NCBI RefSeq assembly: GCF_964204645.1
Contig: NW_027437458.1
Coordinates: 1 to 64,000, forward strand
Direction: 5' to 3'
Source: Tubulanus polymorphus
Lineage: Eukaryota > Nemertea > Palaeonemertea > Tubulaniformes > Tubulanidae
DNA: 64,000 nt
The position numbers and the translations under genes are program-made. Positions within the stretch are counted from its first letter, which is position 1, and each line of letters begins with the position of its first letter. The notes under the pieces are model-generated. The model saw nothing but the letters and a program-made list of their open reading frames with translations. It was not told the origin of the DNA and ran no database searches. Shown piece after piece: positions 12,301-22,001 of the stretch.

Positions 12301-13671
12301 GAAATAGTCTGGTCGTCCAATGTATCGGACAATAGTCATCGCATTTTGAAATGCCTCTGAATAGAAGCGCGGAGATCCATATATTGTTGGTGGTAGAATT
12401 ATTTTTTTACCTGAGTTCATGACATCACCATTCTGTATGGCATCATGTAATCCTTGGTATTTTTCGGCTCTTATGGTCTTCTGGTGTAATTTGGCCCATT
12501 GCAGTCGGGACATTTCAATTTTAGCCCACTGATCTACTGCATACTGTTGTAACAAACGACGACTTTTCATTAGAATATTTGAATCATTTTTCCGAACATG
12601 GAGGCGGTACGAATAGAAATCTAATGCGGTGAGTGTTTTATTATCAGTGGTTTTCAGACCTAACTGCCAACCATCCGTTCCATATGGGAAGAGAAGAACA
12701 TAATGTAACGGATCATATGATCTGTGTAGATTACTGATTTTCTTTAAATCGCCTTCGCGAAATTGTACTATAACATCAGCATTTCCGCATACATCTCCGG
12801 GCAATAGAGCTGATACCTCAGACGAAGTTGGTAAGTTATATAATCTACAGTGCTCAAGCGATGGTTTCAATTTCTTGTCAGCATGTAGGATGATGCGAAT
12901 ATCTTCATCTGTGCTAGATGTCAGTTCTATGGCACTTTTAAATGACTGTACATATGAATTAACTTCGTGAAGGTATTGTTGCAATTTGGTCAGGATATCA
13001 TGATTCAATGCACTCATATGCAGCAGACGATTTTCAACCTCATTATCGGTGTCATAAAAAAATAACTGTGCGTATTTAGGCGTGGATGTCTCGTCTGGAA
13101 GTAAGGAACCAATCTGATGGTACATTTTACCTTGTATTTTAAATGTGGGATTAAAACCTGGAGGTGAAACAGTAGTACAGCCAATTGATGCCAGGGCTAA
13201 AGCATTATTGTATGCCCTTATATTGTTCAGAAAATGTTCATCATTATCAAAGAGATAACAAATATCTGCCGGTGGTGCAGGTATAGGTTCGGCAAAAATT
13301 TTCCCACTTTTGCAACACATGGATGGCTTTTCGTCTGGCCATCTGTACGCACTGCAATGTGCGCAGTTAATGTCATAAAGTTTTCTACAATTGTGGCGTA
13401 TGAGGTCATGAGGTAGTGTATCCTCATCAAAGTGTTCAGAAACTCCAAGTCTTAGAAAATCAGAATCCCTGAAATGGCGAGTTGGGGGTTCTGACTGTGA
13501 TCGTGCATCCAATCTCAGTGCTCTAACTCGGTCACGCATCCGACTTGTTCTTTCTTCTCTCTGTTGTGGACTTTCTTGTGCTCGCGTTGTTTTTCTAGCA
13601 GCTGCATCTTTTGATGACCGTGAAAGGGAACGACTGCTGGCCTTTTTAGGCATTTTTAAAACCTCAACCAA
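9320..13671 (-). pseudogene. Helitron Rep-helicase, broken by two stops and one frameshift
   Basis: The first part (13671-11920, 583 residues) has a Helitron-type zinc finger (C95, C103, C106, C119, C120), the conserved block FITFTTNPKWPEI (457-469) and the HUH nickase motif as HAH (526-528). A TGA at 11922-11920 replaces the cysteine expected after NPGSP. The same frame then runs on with recognisable Rep sequence to a second stop, TAA at 11796-11794. The part from 11742 has the nickase tyrosines in YLYKY and a Pif1-type helicase: Walker A GGTGKT, Walker B DE, motif III GDWLQ. A frameshift near 10170 moves the last helicase motifs (TANKSQGQTL, LYVAMSRV) into the frame ending at 9320. The normal product nicks, unwinds and transfers the element as single-stranded DNA. 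Three lesions make this copy inactive unless they are assembly errors. Confidence 0.92.
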
Positions 13672-13745
13672 TTACCGTCAAAGAAAAAAAGTTAGTCTGC
13701 AATGAAATTACAAATTATCTTTTTATTATCAAAATGTTACAAATT

Positions 13746-14288
13746 TTATTCAGATTCTGAATTTATTATCTTCATCGCCCCCTCTTCATCAACTTGCTCT
13801 TCACTCTTCTCTCTCGTCTGAGTGTCGCACATCTGCAGTGCCAGGGATAGTTCGGCATCATCTGTGCTGGATATGTCTAAGTTTGTACTACATGTAGTTT
13901 CAATCTCTGGATCTGTGGTTTTTGGTTTTTGTAGTAGCACTTTCTTCGGCTGTGGTTCGGAATTTTGAAACAGACATTTCCGTTTTGGTGTCGATTGAGC
14001 TACCGGTTTGATTGCAGATTTTGCAATCTGGGATTTGAATCCCGCTATGGTCCTTCGGGCATCTGTTTGTAGGGCTGCTAAGTCTTTCTGTATGTCTGTA
14101 CAGAATTTATCAAACGATTCCCGGATGCAAGATAATGCGCGAGGGTTCAACTTACTGGACTCCTTGCAGTTGTGATATACAATGTTGAGCTCAGCCACTG
14201 CCAAATCTTTCACAATGCTACTTTCCGACTGTTTGATCTTGTTTATAATTGTTGTTATTCTTTCATTAATATTAACGGACATCTGCAA
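13746..14288 (-). CDS. Helitron accessory ORF with a UIM-like motif, function unknown
   Basis: A 180-residue frame with an ATG start lies ~75 bp upstream of the Rep-helicase gene on the same strand, inside the Helitron. The N-terminal ~90 residues look mostly helical. A basic patch PKRK (101-104) could be a nuclear signal. Residues 143-158 read DDAELSLALQMCDTQ: an acidic patch, then L-x-x-A-L, resembling a ubiquitin-interacting motif with cysteine where serine is usual. The C-terminus is strongly acidic. The family is not recognised; single-strand-binding-like or captured host protein are alternatives. Unlike the neighbouring Rep gene it has no visible lesion. Confidence 0.55.
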   Translation of the reverse strand: MQMSVNINERITTIINKIKQSESSIVKDLAVAELNIVYHNCKESSKLNPRALSCIRESFDKFCTDIQKDLAALQTDARRTIAGFKSQIAKSAIKPVAQSTPKRKCLFQNSEPQPKKVLLQKPKTTDPEIETTCSTNLDISSTDDAELSLALQMCDTQTREKSEEQVDEEGAMKIINSESE

Positions 14289-14420
14289 ATATAAAAAATT
14301 GTGTGTCGAGTTAAATTTTCACCTATATTTTAAATTGTTTTGGGTCAGATCAGTTGTCAGTAATTACAATGAACAGGACTCATTTCTCATATCTGCAACA
14401 TAGAGAAAAAATTATTTTCT

Positions 14421-15347
14421 GCCTCATTTGAAGGAATGTTTTTTTCAGGGCACCATAGGGCCCTAAAATTTATGTATTTTTCACCATGTCACCTGTGGGG
14501 CTCCGTAAAGTTTATCATTTAAGCCTACCTTTAATATTTTTATAAATCTTGAGACTTGAAATTGAGAAACTGAAGAACAGCAATGCAGATATCTGAAATG
14601 GACAAAAAAATTGACTTCTAAAAATAAAATGAACCATATATATACTCTGTAGCCTACTTTTAGTTAGTTCCGTAACGTAACGTTTTAACTCGAAAACATT
14701 TTTCCTCATATAATGGTAGCGACTATTTGACTCTCGGGAGCAAAACCATTAGGAACGAATCGGGACTAAAACTTTTGGTCAGTTACTTTCACTTTCACTT
14801 TCACTTTAACTCGACTGAGCAGGTTTATAACTGGACTCAGGTGTTTGGTTGGCTTATATTCTTTGGCTTAGTTCATTTTGTTTCATTGGGAAGCTGGAGA
14901 TATTTCATGAAGTGGCTAGGGCCGGGGTAGCCTCCTGGCATTCAATAAATTTATTTGAATTGATTTTGACTTTATTTTTAGTTCAAGCCCGTTCAAGCTT
15001 TAAATTAGGCATGAGTGTGCCTCTGTGTATTATGTCAATCAGCCTACCTTTGTTATAAACTTTATTGACACCAACGAAGGTTGACGATGACAATAGATGA
15101 ATACAAAACACACTGAAACAGGTTTTCAAAGCATGAATGGAATGAATACACGTGAATGAGAACTGAAGAATCAGTTGTATTTCCGCTTCAGACCATGATG
15201 CCGTGTGAGGCAGTGTGAGCAGTAGGCAGTGAAAGAATAAATATTATTCCGAGAAAACAAAGAACAAAATTACTTACATAACATGCTTTGACACGAAATC
15301 TCATCTCTTGCATTAAAGACATCACTGGGTCAGTTTAAAAAAAAAAT
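14421..15347. other. No gene seen; short (TTTCAC)n tract
   Basis: A hexamer-like TTTCAC repeat (about four units) lies near 14787-14812. No convincing coding frame or RNA gene is seen. The Helitron 5' end should fall somewhere here. Confidence 0.4.
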
Positions 15348-15423
15348 AGTGGCCCCGCTCGGGAGGCGAACCCGGGGCTTCCGCACGCGAGTCTGCGATG
15401 ATACCGATCGGCCACCGGACACT
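15348..15423 (-). ncRNA. tRNA-like sequence (pseudo-tRNA or tRNA-derived SINE head)
   Basis: On the minus strand the order is A box TGGCCGATCGGT, an anticodon-arm-like CGCA..TGCG stem, and B box GGGTTCGCCTCCC. Ten T residues follow directly downstream, as for a Pol III terminator. The ends AGTGTCC and GGCCACT pair at 6 of 7 positions. The anticodon loop is one base too long and the arm lengths do not fit a canonical tRNA, so a decayed tRNA or SINE head is more likely than a working gene. Confidence 0.45.
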
Positions 15424-15443
15424 TCGATTCACTTGTGAATTAA

Positions 15444-15509
15444 ACAGATACAAATTCGACGATGAATTTAAACTAAACAGATACAAATTTGACGATGAAT
15501 TTAAACTAA
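15444..15509. repeat. 33-bp tandem duplication
   Basis: A 33-bp unit beginning AAACAGATACAAATT is present twice in direct succession with one base difference. Confidence 0.75.
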
Positions 15510-15942
15510 GAATAAATTCACTTTTTGCCGAAAATACACAAAATGTCGTCCAAAAGGTTACCCCATGACCATAGTGATTGAATCCTTGCCCAGTAACTGT
15601 AAACAATCATTCGATTATCTCTTTTGATTGTCAAACTAAACATGCACTACTGGCGCCATCTGCTAAAAGAATTGAGAACTATTTGCCGGTGAGCATCTGT
15701 AAATCTGTCGTGAATTAAGTTCGTTTTTTCCACATATATTGAATTTTTTTCCAAAAAAGATACCCCATGACCATCTTCACATACATACCAACAATATGTG
15801 TGAGTATGAAGTGCAGAAACGCCACGGTTACAGAGGAGATACACACCGTACATGTTGAGGCCCACCGCTAATTATAATATGATAATATATCGTTTAGTGT
15901 AAAAAGTAGGAAATCTTTAAAAAAGTGTCAGTTACCCTTTAA

Positions 15943-16620
15943 GAACTCTTAATCTGATTAGTTGACGTGTTGAACAAAATAAGTCACTTCGTTATTAAAA
16001 TCAAACACAATTTGTGTTCTCTCCACTAGTATTTGCAGAACCTGGTTTACATTGTACGCCAAAGCTTAAATCCACTTTTGGTCACAAATTGTCAATAAGT
16101 GTGAAGATTTGTAGACCGACCGGCGATAACTCGCTGGAGGTAGAATGCGTTTACGGAACGAAACCATTAATGAAGCTGAAAGACATACAGGCACATTCGA
16201 TTGAGCCAAAACAGTGTACGATATTGTGCGGCTGGGCGCTGTTTGGTGAATAAAACGTTGTGACGTTATCTACCATGTCGAGAATTACCCGCTTACAATA
16301 AAAATCCTGGCTATAAAAAAATCCATATTCAAAATGACCAACACTATTGAAAACTATATAAAATGTCCATAAACCTATACAAATCAAATAGAAACCTGTT
16401 AGAAAAAAAGAATGTTAACATGCTATCGGAAGCCAGTTTTGAACACGCACACTACTGTATATCAGTCTAGCACGTTTATCGCTGCGTTACCGGGTCTATT
16501 CACTCGTAAAGCTATTATATATTAAAATTCAATGTAGCTTAGATATTAGGTTCATGCCTACGTTCGCTCTTCTGACCTGGTAAAATTCTTTTACTCGATA
16601 TTAATTCATGATAAATTATT
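15943..16620. other. Gene-free stretch
   Basis: Short open frames exist on both strands around 16014-16387 but none resembles a known family. No repeat structure is visible. Confidence 0.35.
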
Positions 16621-16865
16621 ATACGCAGATTTGAAATGATCAGACGCTGAGTTATATTTCTCTCTGAATTGAAAATTACGTTTATAAGCTGTTAGTAGTC
16701 GAATCTGAGAGGAGATACATTTTATGAAAAAGATCTGTCTGGAAAGTGGAAAAGGAATAATCACGAGAATTAGAATACGATATCTGCGAAGCAGCAGAAA
16801 CCCTAATAATAATAATCATAATAATATAGCTGCAAAGCAGCGATAACGGGTTTTCTGCACAGTCT
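16621..16865 (+). repeat. Hairpin-ended interspersed repeat (body type B), copy 2
   Basis: The body matches 6718-6900 ('aagctgttagtagtcgaatctgagagg'). It ends with half of the hairpin ('gcagaaaccct'), an (ATA)n tract and the terminal module 'atagctgcaaagcagcgataacgggttttctg'. Confidence 0.7.
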
Positions 16866-16879
16866 TAGAATCCTGTTCA

Positions 16880-17140
16880 ACGGTGGATTTCAACAAAGCA
16901 TTTGATAAGGCTCAACATCAGCCATTACTAAACAGGCTATTAGGAAACAGTATCAATGATAGGTCGCCCAAATGGCTCAGCAGTTATCTCTGAACGGAAA
17001 CTTGTAACCGAAATCAACGGAACGCCTCATCTTGGAATGAGACGGTCTAACTAGTGGAGTCACGCAAGGTAGTATCCTAAGTCGTCTTCTGTTTGATCTC
17101 CTGACAAATGACATACACAGTAATCCAAAATATACCAGAC
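16880..17140 (+). pseudogene. Non-LTR retrotransposon reverse transcriptase fragment
   Basis: Conceptual translation gives DFNKAFDKAQHQPLL, then WLSSYL, then after frame changes GVTQGSILSRLLFDLLTND. These are the palm-region blocks before the FADD motif in LINE reverse transcriptases. Stops and frameshifts are frequent and no flanking LINE parts remain. It is a relic between a hairpin-ended repeat and the 31-bp array. Confidence 0.7.
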
Positions 17141-17170
17141 GGAGTAAATTTCCAAAACGACCTTAACACA

Positions 17171-17503
17171 CTGTTCGACCAAAAAACTTAATGTTCCGAC
17201 AAAACCACGGGCGACAAAACCAAAGTTATGAATTGTCGCGGGTGACAAAACCAAAATATTGAATTGTCACGGGTGACAAAACAAAAATAATGAATTGTCG
17301 CGGGCGATAAAACCAAAATAATGAATTGTCGCGGGCGATAAAACCACAATAATGAATTGTCGCGGTCGTTAAAACCCAAATATTGAATCGTCGCGGGCGA
17401 TAAAACCAAAATAATGAATTGTCGCGGACGGCAAAAACAAAATAATGAATTGTTGCGTGCGACAAAAGCAAAATAATGAATTGTCGCGGGCGACAAAACC
17501 AAA
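17171..17503 (+). repeat. 31-bp palindromic minisatellite, left part
   Basis: About eleven degenerate copies of a 31-bp unit whose core is TTGTCGCGGGCGACAA, a 7-bp inverted repeat around GG, joined by 'aaccaaaataatgaa'. The array is interrupted at 17504 by a pearl-like element and resumes at 22002. Open frames across it are artefacts: 31 is not a multiple of three, so a 93-bp super-period reads as a repetitive protein. Confidence 0.9.
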
Positions 17504-18010
17504 CTAGGGGTCCAGGGACACCATGCTCACTTGGGAAGTGGTTTCAAATGCTCAACTATCTAACAATTTAAATACATAATGCCCTCTAGTGACCATATAC
17601 AAAAACCAATGACCTTGAAACCCACCACAATCATAGAACATGTGAGCAGCTATGATTTTGTAATTGATTGTGATAACAAAATATGCCTCGTTACCAATTT
17701 AATATGGAAATACTAAGTTATTCTACTATTCAACGCCCTCTGGTGACCATATGCAAAACCCAATGACCTTAAAACTCACCACAATCGTAGTACATGTCAT
17801 GAAATAAAATTTTGCAATTGATCATAGTAACAAAATATGCCTAGGTACCAATCTAATAAGGAAATACTAAGCCATTCTACTATTCAGCGCCCCCTGGTGA
17901 CTATATGGAATAACTAATGTCCTTAAAAACTCACCACAATCATAGACGATGTCAGGAACTACAACTTAACAATGGATCATGGTGACAAACTATGCCTAGG
18001 TACCAATCTA

Positions 18011-21000
18011 AAGTCTATCCCAGTAGTTATGACCGCGGTGCATCAAAGAGTTGTTACACTAACATATCGGGATCACTGTGGTTTCTATCACTCAGCCTTA
18101 CGAGTAATTGAGGTCAAGCGACTACTGCATTCAAGAGTGAATAATATACCATCCTGGCCATTCATTAAAGGATATAAAATTCCAATTTTTATAATTTTAC
18201 AAAATCCTTTCTTGAATTTTTTAGTTTCATTTTGGGAATAATCATGTCATGTGGCAAATTCAATCTGATTATTGATTTTGTACATCTATAAACTCTTCTG
18301 AGTGTGAGCATATATAATCTGGAATCATCTCATGAGTCGAGTGCTGTTGTTTTGCTTGAAACACCGTCTAAATATAATCTTTCAACTTGGAAATTGGTTT
18401 TGACACTTCATAATGTAAACACCGACTTCAGCATCCAGCGAAAATATTCACTCTTGAATGCAACAAGACTTCAAAACTGAATTTTCATTGCTTATTACTT
18501 CATTTTTAGGCCAGCCGTAGGCTGAGCCTATTACTATACAAATGGAGCGAATTTAAATGACATGGTTTCCACACAAAAGGCTCTTTTGCTTGCCAAGTGA
18601 GGGCATATTCGAACAAATCACGTATTTAAGCGTAATCCATTCTCGGAATCGTAGCGAGCAGAATTTTGAAATAGGGTCTCATAGAAATGTTTTCTGAATT
18701 TTATAGAAAGTTAAATCGGGAAAATTTCAATTTTTATCAGCCAATCAGGAAGTTGTGTCTTCCCTGTGATTGGTTTATCTGAAAATATCAGCAGCTGTTC
18801 ACGTGAATTATCGCGATTTCATTACTGGCGCTTTTGCGCATGACGTCATGTATCAACACGCGACAATACTTCCGCATTCGCTACGTGTTCGCTGATTGGC
18901 CCATTTACTGGGAAATTCCACAGAAGCCTAATGTGGTTTGTTACAAGCGCTGTGATTGGCCCGACCCGATTCTGGCATGGCTTTAGCTTAGTGGGTTCGA
19001 ATCCCTTGACGCGTGAAGATGATGGATCCTATCAATATCTATTGAAACAAATAAGTTTCCCGGTTGGGCAGCCGCGGATATCTACCGGAAGTGTTCCGGT
19101 TCGATATTTCGAGGTTTTTTTGAATTTTGGAGTGATATTGAAATCCGGTAAATACCAGCGGTAGATTGTGAAAACCCATTGCATGATATTTGTATTACTT
19201 AATCCACGAAAAGCGTCGGGGCCGCGCCAGGAGTTTTCGTGATTCAAGTAGCGCAATAGCCTACTTCTTCGTGTTCGTCCACCTCAATTTTCATTCCGCC
19301 GATCTCTGACACGGCTCTGTCCCCGTCGGCGCTGTGATTGCACTTTCGTACCACCAAAATTTTTTATTTCTATATCAGGGAGGTCTGGAGAATAAAAAAG
19401 TCAAAATTTGGATATCACATAGGCCTGATTTCATCGAATAAGTCGACCATGGTCGTTACGTTTCCGTACTTATTACCACCTAAAACCGTCTGAACAATTT
19501 TGTCACAACCAACATTTCGTTTACAGAAATCAGGTGTTCACGTGAACCCGCGGTATCGTCTACTGTTTTACTTCCGGGTTTTATTTTAAGATTTAAAATT
19601 GTATTTCAAGATCGATTTCTATGAAATCTTTAGTTGATTTGGTGTTTGGGAGGAATTTTTATTTGCTCTACAGAAAATTCATCCTTGACAATTGCGCAAG
19701 GTTCGCGAAAAAAATGGTTTTACCAAATCGGGTCTATGACCTTGATATGCTAATTAGCCATGTGCCCATATTGCAAATTCAATCAAATTTTATTCTGCCA
19801 AAAAAATGTTAAATACAATTCGCTTTCCGAGAGTTAATGGTATGCTGCATGGAACAAAGTTGTTTTGAGATGGGTCTTGAAGCTATTGAGGTCGAGAGAT
19901 AACCATCTAGATAGTTCGTGAGAGTTCCAAAGTTTTGAAGAGGCTTCAAGGTAATGTCTTGATATTTGGTTTATACGTGTATCTACCCTAGACACATCAT
20001 CAGGCCAAAAACTGGCCCTGTCAGATTCAAGATGGCCGACTGGCAGCCATTGTTGTTCGCCAAAATCAGCACTTTTTACACATTTTTGAAGTTTTCGTGG
20101 GAAATTTTGAAGACACTTTTATCAATAACCTTGATAATTCGTATATATTTGTTTCCCCCGTGGGCCCATCGGCATGAGAAAAATTGGGTCGATCGGACTC
20201 AAGATGGCCGTACTGTGACCTTTTTTGTTCCCAAAAATGTCAATTTTGGCCTGAATTCTGAGTACTGTAGCTTTCTAATGGTGTGCCATGTTTCATTGCA
20301 ATTTGTAATGGGTATTCTTTGGAAAGGGATCTTTTATATCCGAGAGGGTATTTTTGACCAGGCAATTACGACGCACTTGGCGGCCATCTTGGAGTCATCA
20401 GTACTCATTCGTAGGTGGAAAAAAGTTTTTCCACATCATAATTGATACTTAAGCATATTTTGCTACTATTATCAATTGGAAAGTTGTAGCTCATGACGTT
20501 CTATGATCGAGGTGAGTTTCAAGCTCATTGGTTTTTGTTTATGGCCACCAGGGGGCGTTGAACAATACAATAACTTAGTATTTCTATATTACATTCGTAC
20601 CTATGCATATTTTGCTACCACAATCAATTGGAAAGTTGTAGCTCATGACATGGTCTATGATCTTGGTGAGTTTCAAGCTCATTGGTTTTTGTATATGGCC
20701 ACCAGGGGGCGTTGAACAATACAATAACTTCGTATTTCTATATTACATTCGTTCCTGCTGTCTGTGTTAACACACGATTTTACTATGTAAAGGATATTGA
20801 GCAGGGAGTGTATATTGATAAATATAACCCACAGATTACATCATTAATAAAAAGAAAATCTGACAGACTGGCCATTGTGCCCCTTGGGGCTCTTGTCTTG
20901 GATTAAGTGTGGAAAAGTTTTGCTCTTTATTCACTCTTGCCTGTAACCATAGTAACAAGCAGCTGGGGTCCAGCGAGTCAGCAATGCTCATGGTGAGTTT

Positions 21001-21092
21001 GACCACTTAAACCTGTCAGTATCAATTAAATTGTTGTTGATACTGGCTCTTTGAGAGTGAAATGCCGCGGTCATAACCACTGGGATAGACTG
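18011..21092. mobile_element. TA-flanked Tc1/mariner- or pogo-like element, no transposase seen
   Basis: The ends are inverted: AGTCTATCCCAGTAGTTATG at left, and the right end reads CAGTCTATCCCAGTGGTTAT on the complement, continuing to GACCGCGG. TA lies outside both ends (18009-18010 and 21093-21094). Uninterrupted sister repeats read 'accaatctaataagg' at this point, which confirms the empty site. The 3.1-kb body holds another pearl-like fragment (about 19929-20757), a truncated tRNA-like stretch near 18974-19005 and a short frame near 20757-20906. No DDE/D domain is recognised. Confidence 0.82.
19929..20757 (+). repeat. Pearl/HINE-like fragment nested in the TA-flanked element
   Basis: It matches the family from 'gttttgaagaggcttcaagg' through 'gcggccatcttggagtcatc' and two ~150-bp core repeats. 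Each core repeat carries CCACCAGGGGGCG (20545-20557 and 20699-20711). The 5' hairpin and the 3' end are missing. This is a third nesting level, with the same family lying both inside and outside the TA-flanked element. Confidence 0.8.
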
Positions 21093-22001
21093 TAATAAGG
21101 AAAAACTAAGCTTTTCTACTATTCAACGCCCCCTGGTGACTATATGGAATAACTAATGTCCTTAAAAACTCACCACAATCATAGACGATGTCATGAACTA
21201 CAACTTTGCAATTGATCATGGTAACAAAATATGCCTTGGTACAAATATAATATAGCGATACTAAGTTATTGTATTATTCAACGCCCCCTGATGGCCACAT
21301 ACAAAAACCAATGACCTTGAAACTCACCAAAATCATAGAACACGTTATGGGCTACAACTTTCCAATTGAATATAGTAACACAATATGCTTACGTATCAAT
21401 TTAATGTGGAAAAACTTTTTCCCACCTACGAATGAGTACTGATGACACCAAGATGGCCGCCAATTGCGTCATAATTGGCTGATCAAAATACCTGTCCCAG
21501 GTATAAAACATCCCTCTCTAAAGAATACCCATCAGCAATTGCAATGAGAAATGGCAAACCAGTAGGAAGCTACAGGACCTAGAATTCTGGCCAAAATTGA
21601 CATTTTTGGGCACTAAAAAGGTCATAGGACGGCCATCTTGAGTCAGATCGACCCAATTTTCTTATGCTGATGGGCCTTTGGTAGATTCAAATATAAACGA
21701 AAGATCAAGGTAATTGATCAAAGCGTCTTCAAAATTTCCCACGAAAACTTCGAAAATGTTTAAAAAGTGCTGATTATGGCAAACAACAACGGCTGCCAGT
21801 CGACCATCTTGAATCTTACAGGGCCAGTTTTTGGGCTGACGATGTGTCTAGGGTAGATACATGTATAAACCAAATATCAAGACATTACCTTGAAGCGTCT
21901 TCAAAACTTCCCGAAATAACTGGATTCCGTCTATGGACGGACGGACGGACGGACGAAAAGTGAACGTAATAGCCCGCTGGGACTAAAGTCCCAAGTGGAC
22001 T

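Larger units (their letters stand above)
8919..14420 (-). mobile_element. Helitron rolling-circle transposon (5' end not located)
   Basis: Read on the minus strand the element ends in CTAG (8922-8919) followed by T, preceded by a 7-bp GC-rich hairpin at 8929-8945. This is the classical Helitron 3' terminus, and no target duplication is expected. Upstream on the same strand lie the Rep/helicase gene (9320-13671) and a further ORF (13746-14288). The 5' TC end should lie somewhere in 14.3-15.3 kb, but no unique candidate stands out; the right coordinate is only a minimum estimate. Confidence 0.85.
7554..15938. mobile_element. TTAA-flanked element with 20-bp TIRs, split by the Helitron
   Basis: TTAA occurs at 7550-7553 and 15939-15942. 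The inward ends are the 20-bp inverted repeat AGGGTAACTGACACTTTTTT at 7554 and its exact complement ending at 15938. TTAA duplication suggests a piggyBac- or Sola3-type mover; the end sequence does not decide. The Helitron occupies 8919 to at least 14288. The remaining parts (7570-8918 and roughly 15000-15930) show no transposase, so the original element was probably non-autonomous. Confidence 0.75.
17504..22001 (-). mobile_element. Pearl/HINE-like element, minus-oriented, inserted in the 31-bp array
   Basis: The 3' end (CTAGGGGTCCAGGGACACC, read on plus) lies at 17504. The 5' end, with the (GGAC)n tract and hairpin at 21940-22001, abuts the resumed array. Several ~150-bp core repeats with CACCAGGGGGCG-like motifs (plus-strand complements near 17888, 21127 and 21282) lie in its 3' half. 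A TA-flanked element (18011-21092) splits it. Array sequence on both outer sides shows that it inserted into the minisatellite. Confidence 0.85.

Noticed and set aside
10340-12307. Several plus-strand frames of 60-139 codons
   Set aside because: All are antisense shadows of the Helitron Rep-helicase.
18974-19005. tRNA gene near 18974 (TTAGCTTAGTGG and GGTTCGAATCC)
   Set aside because: The A- and B-box-like words run together with no anticodon arm; at best a truncated relic.
20682-20906. Possible captured exon (VNTRFYYVKDIEQGVYIDKY..)
   Set aside because: The first part is pearl-like repeat; the remaining ~48 codons match nothing recognised and have no supporting splice context.
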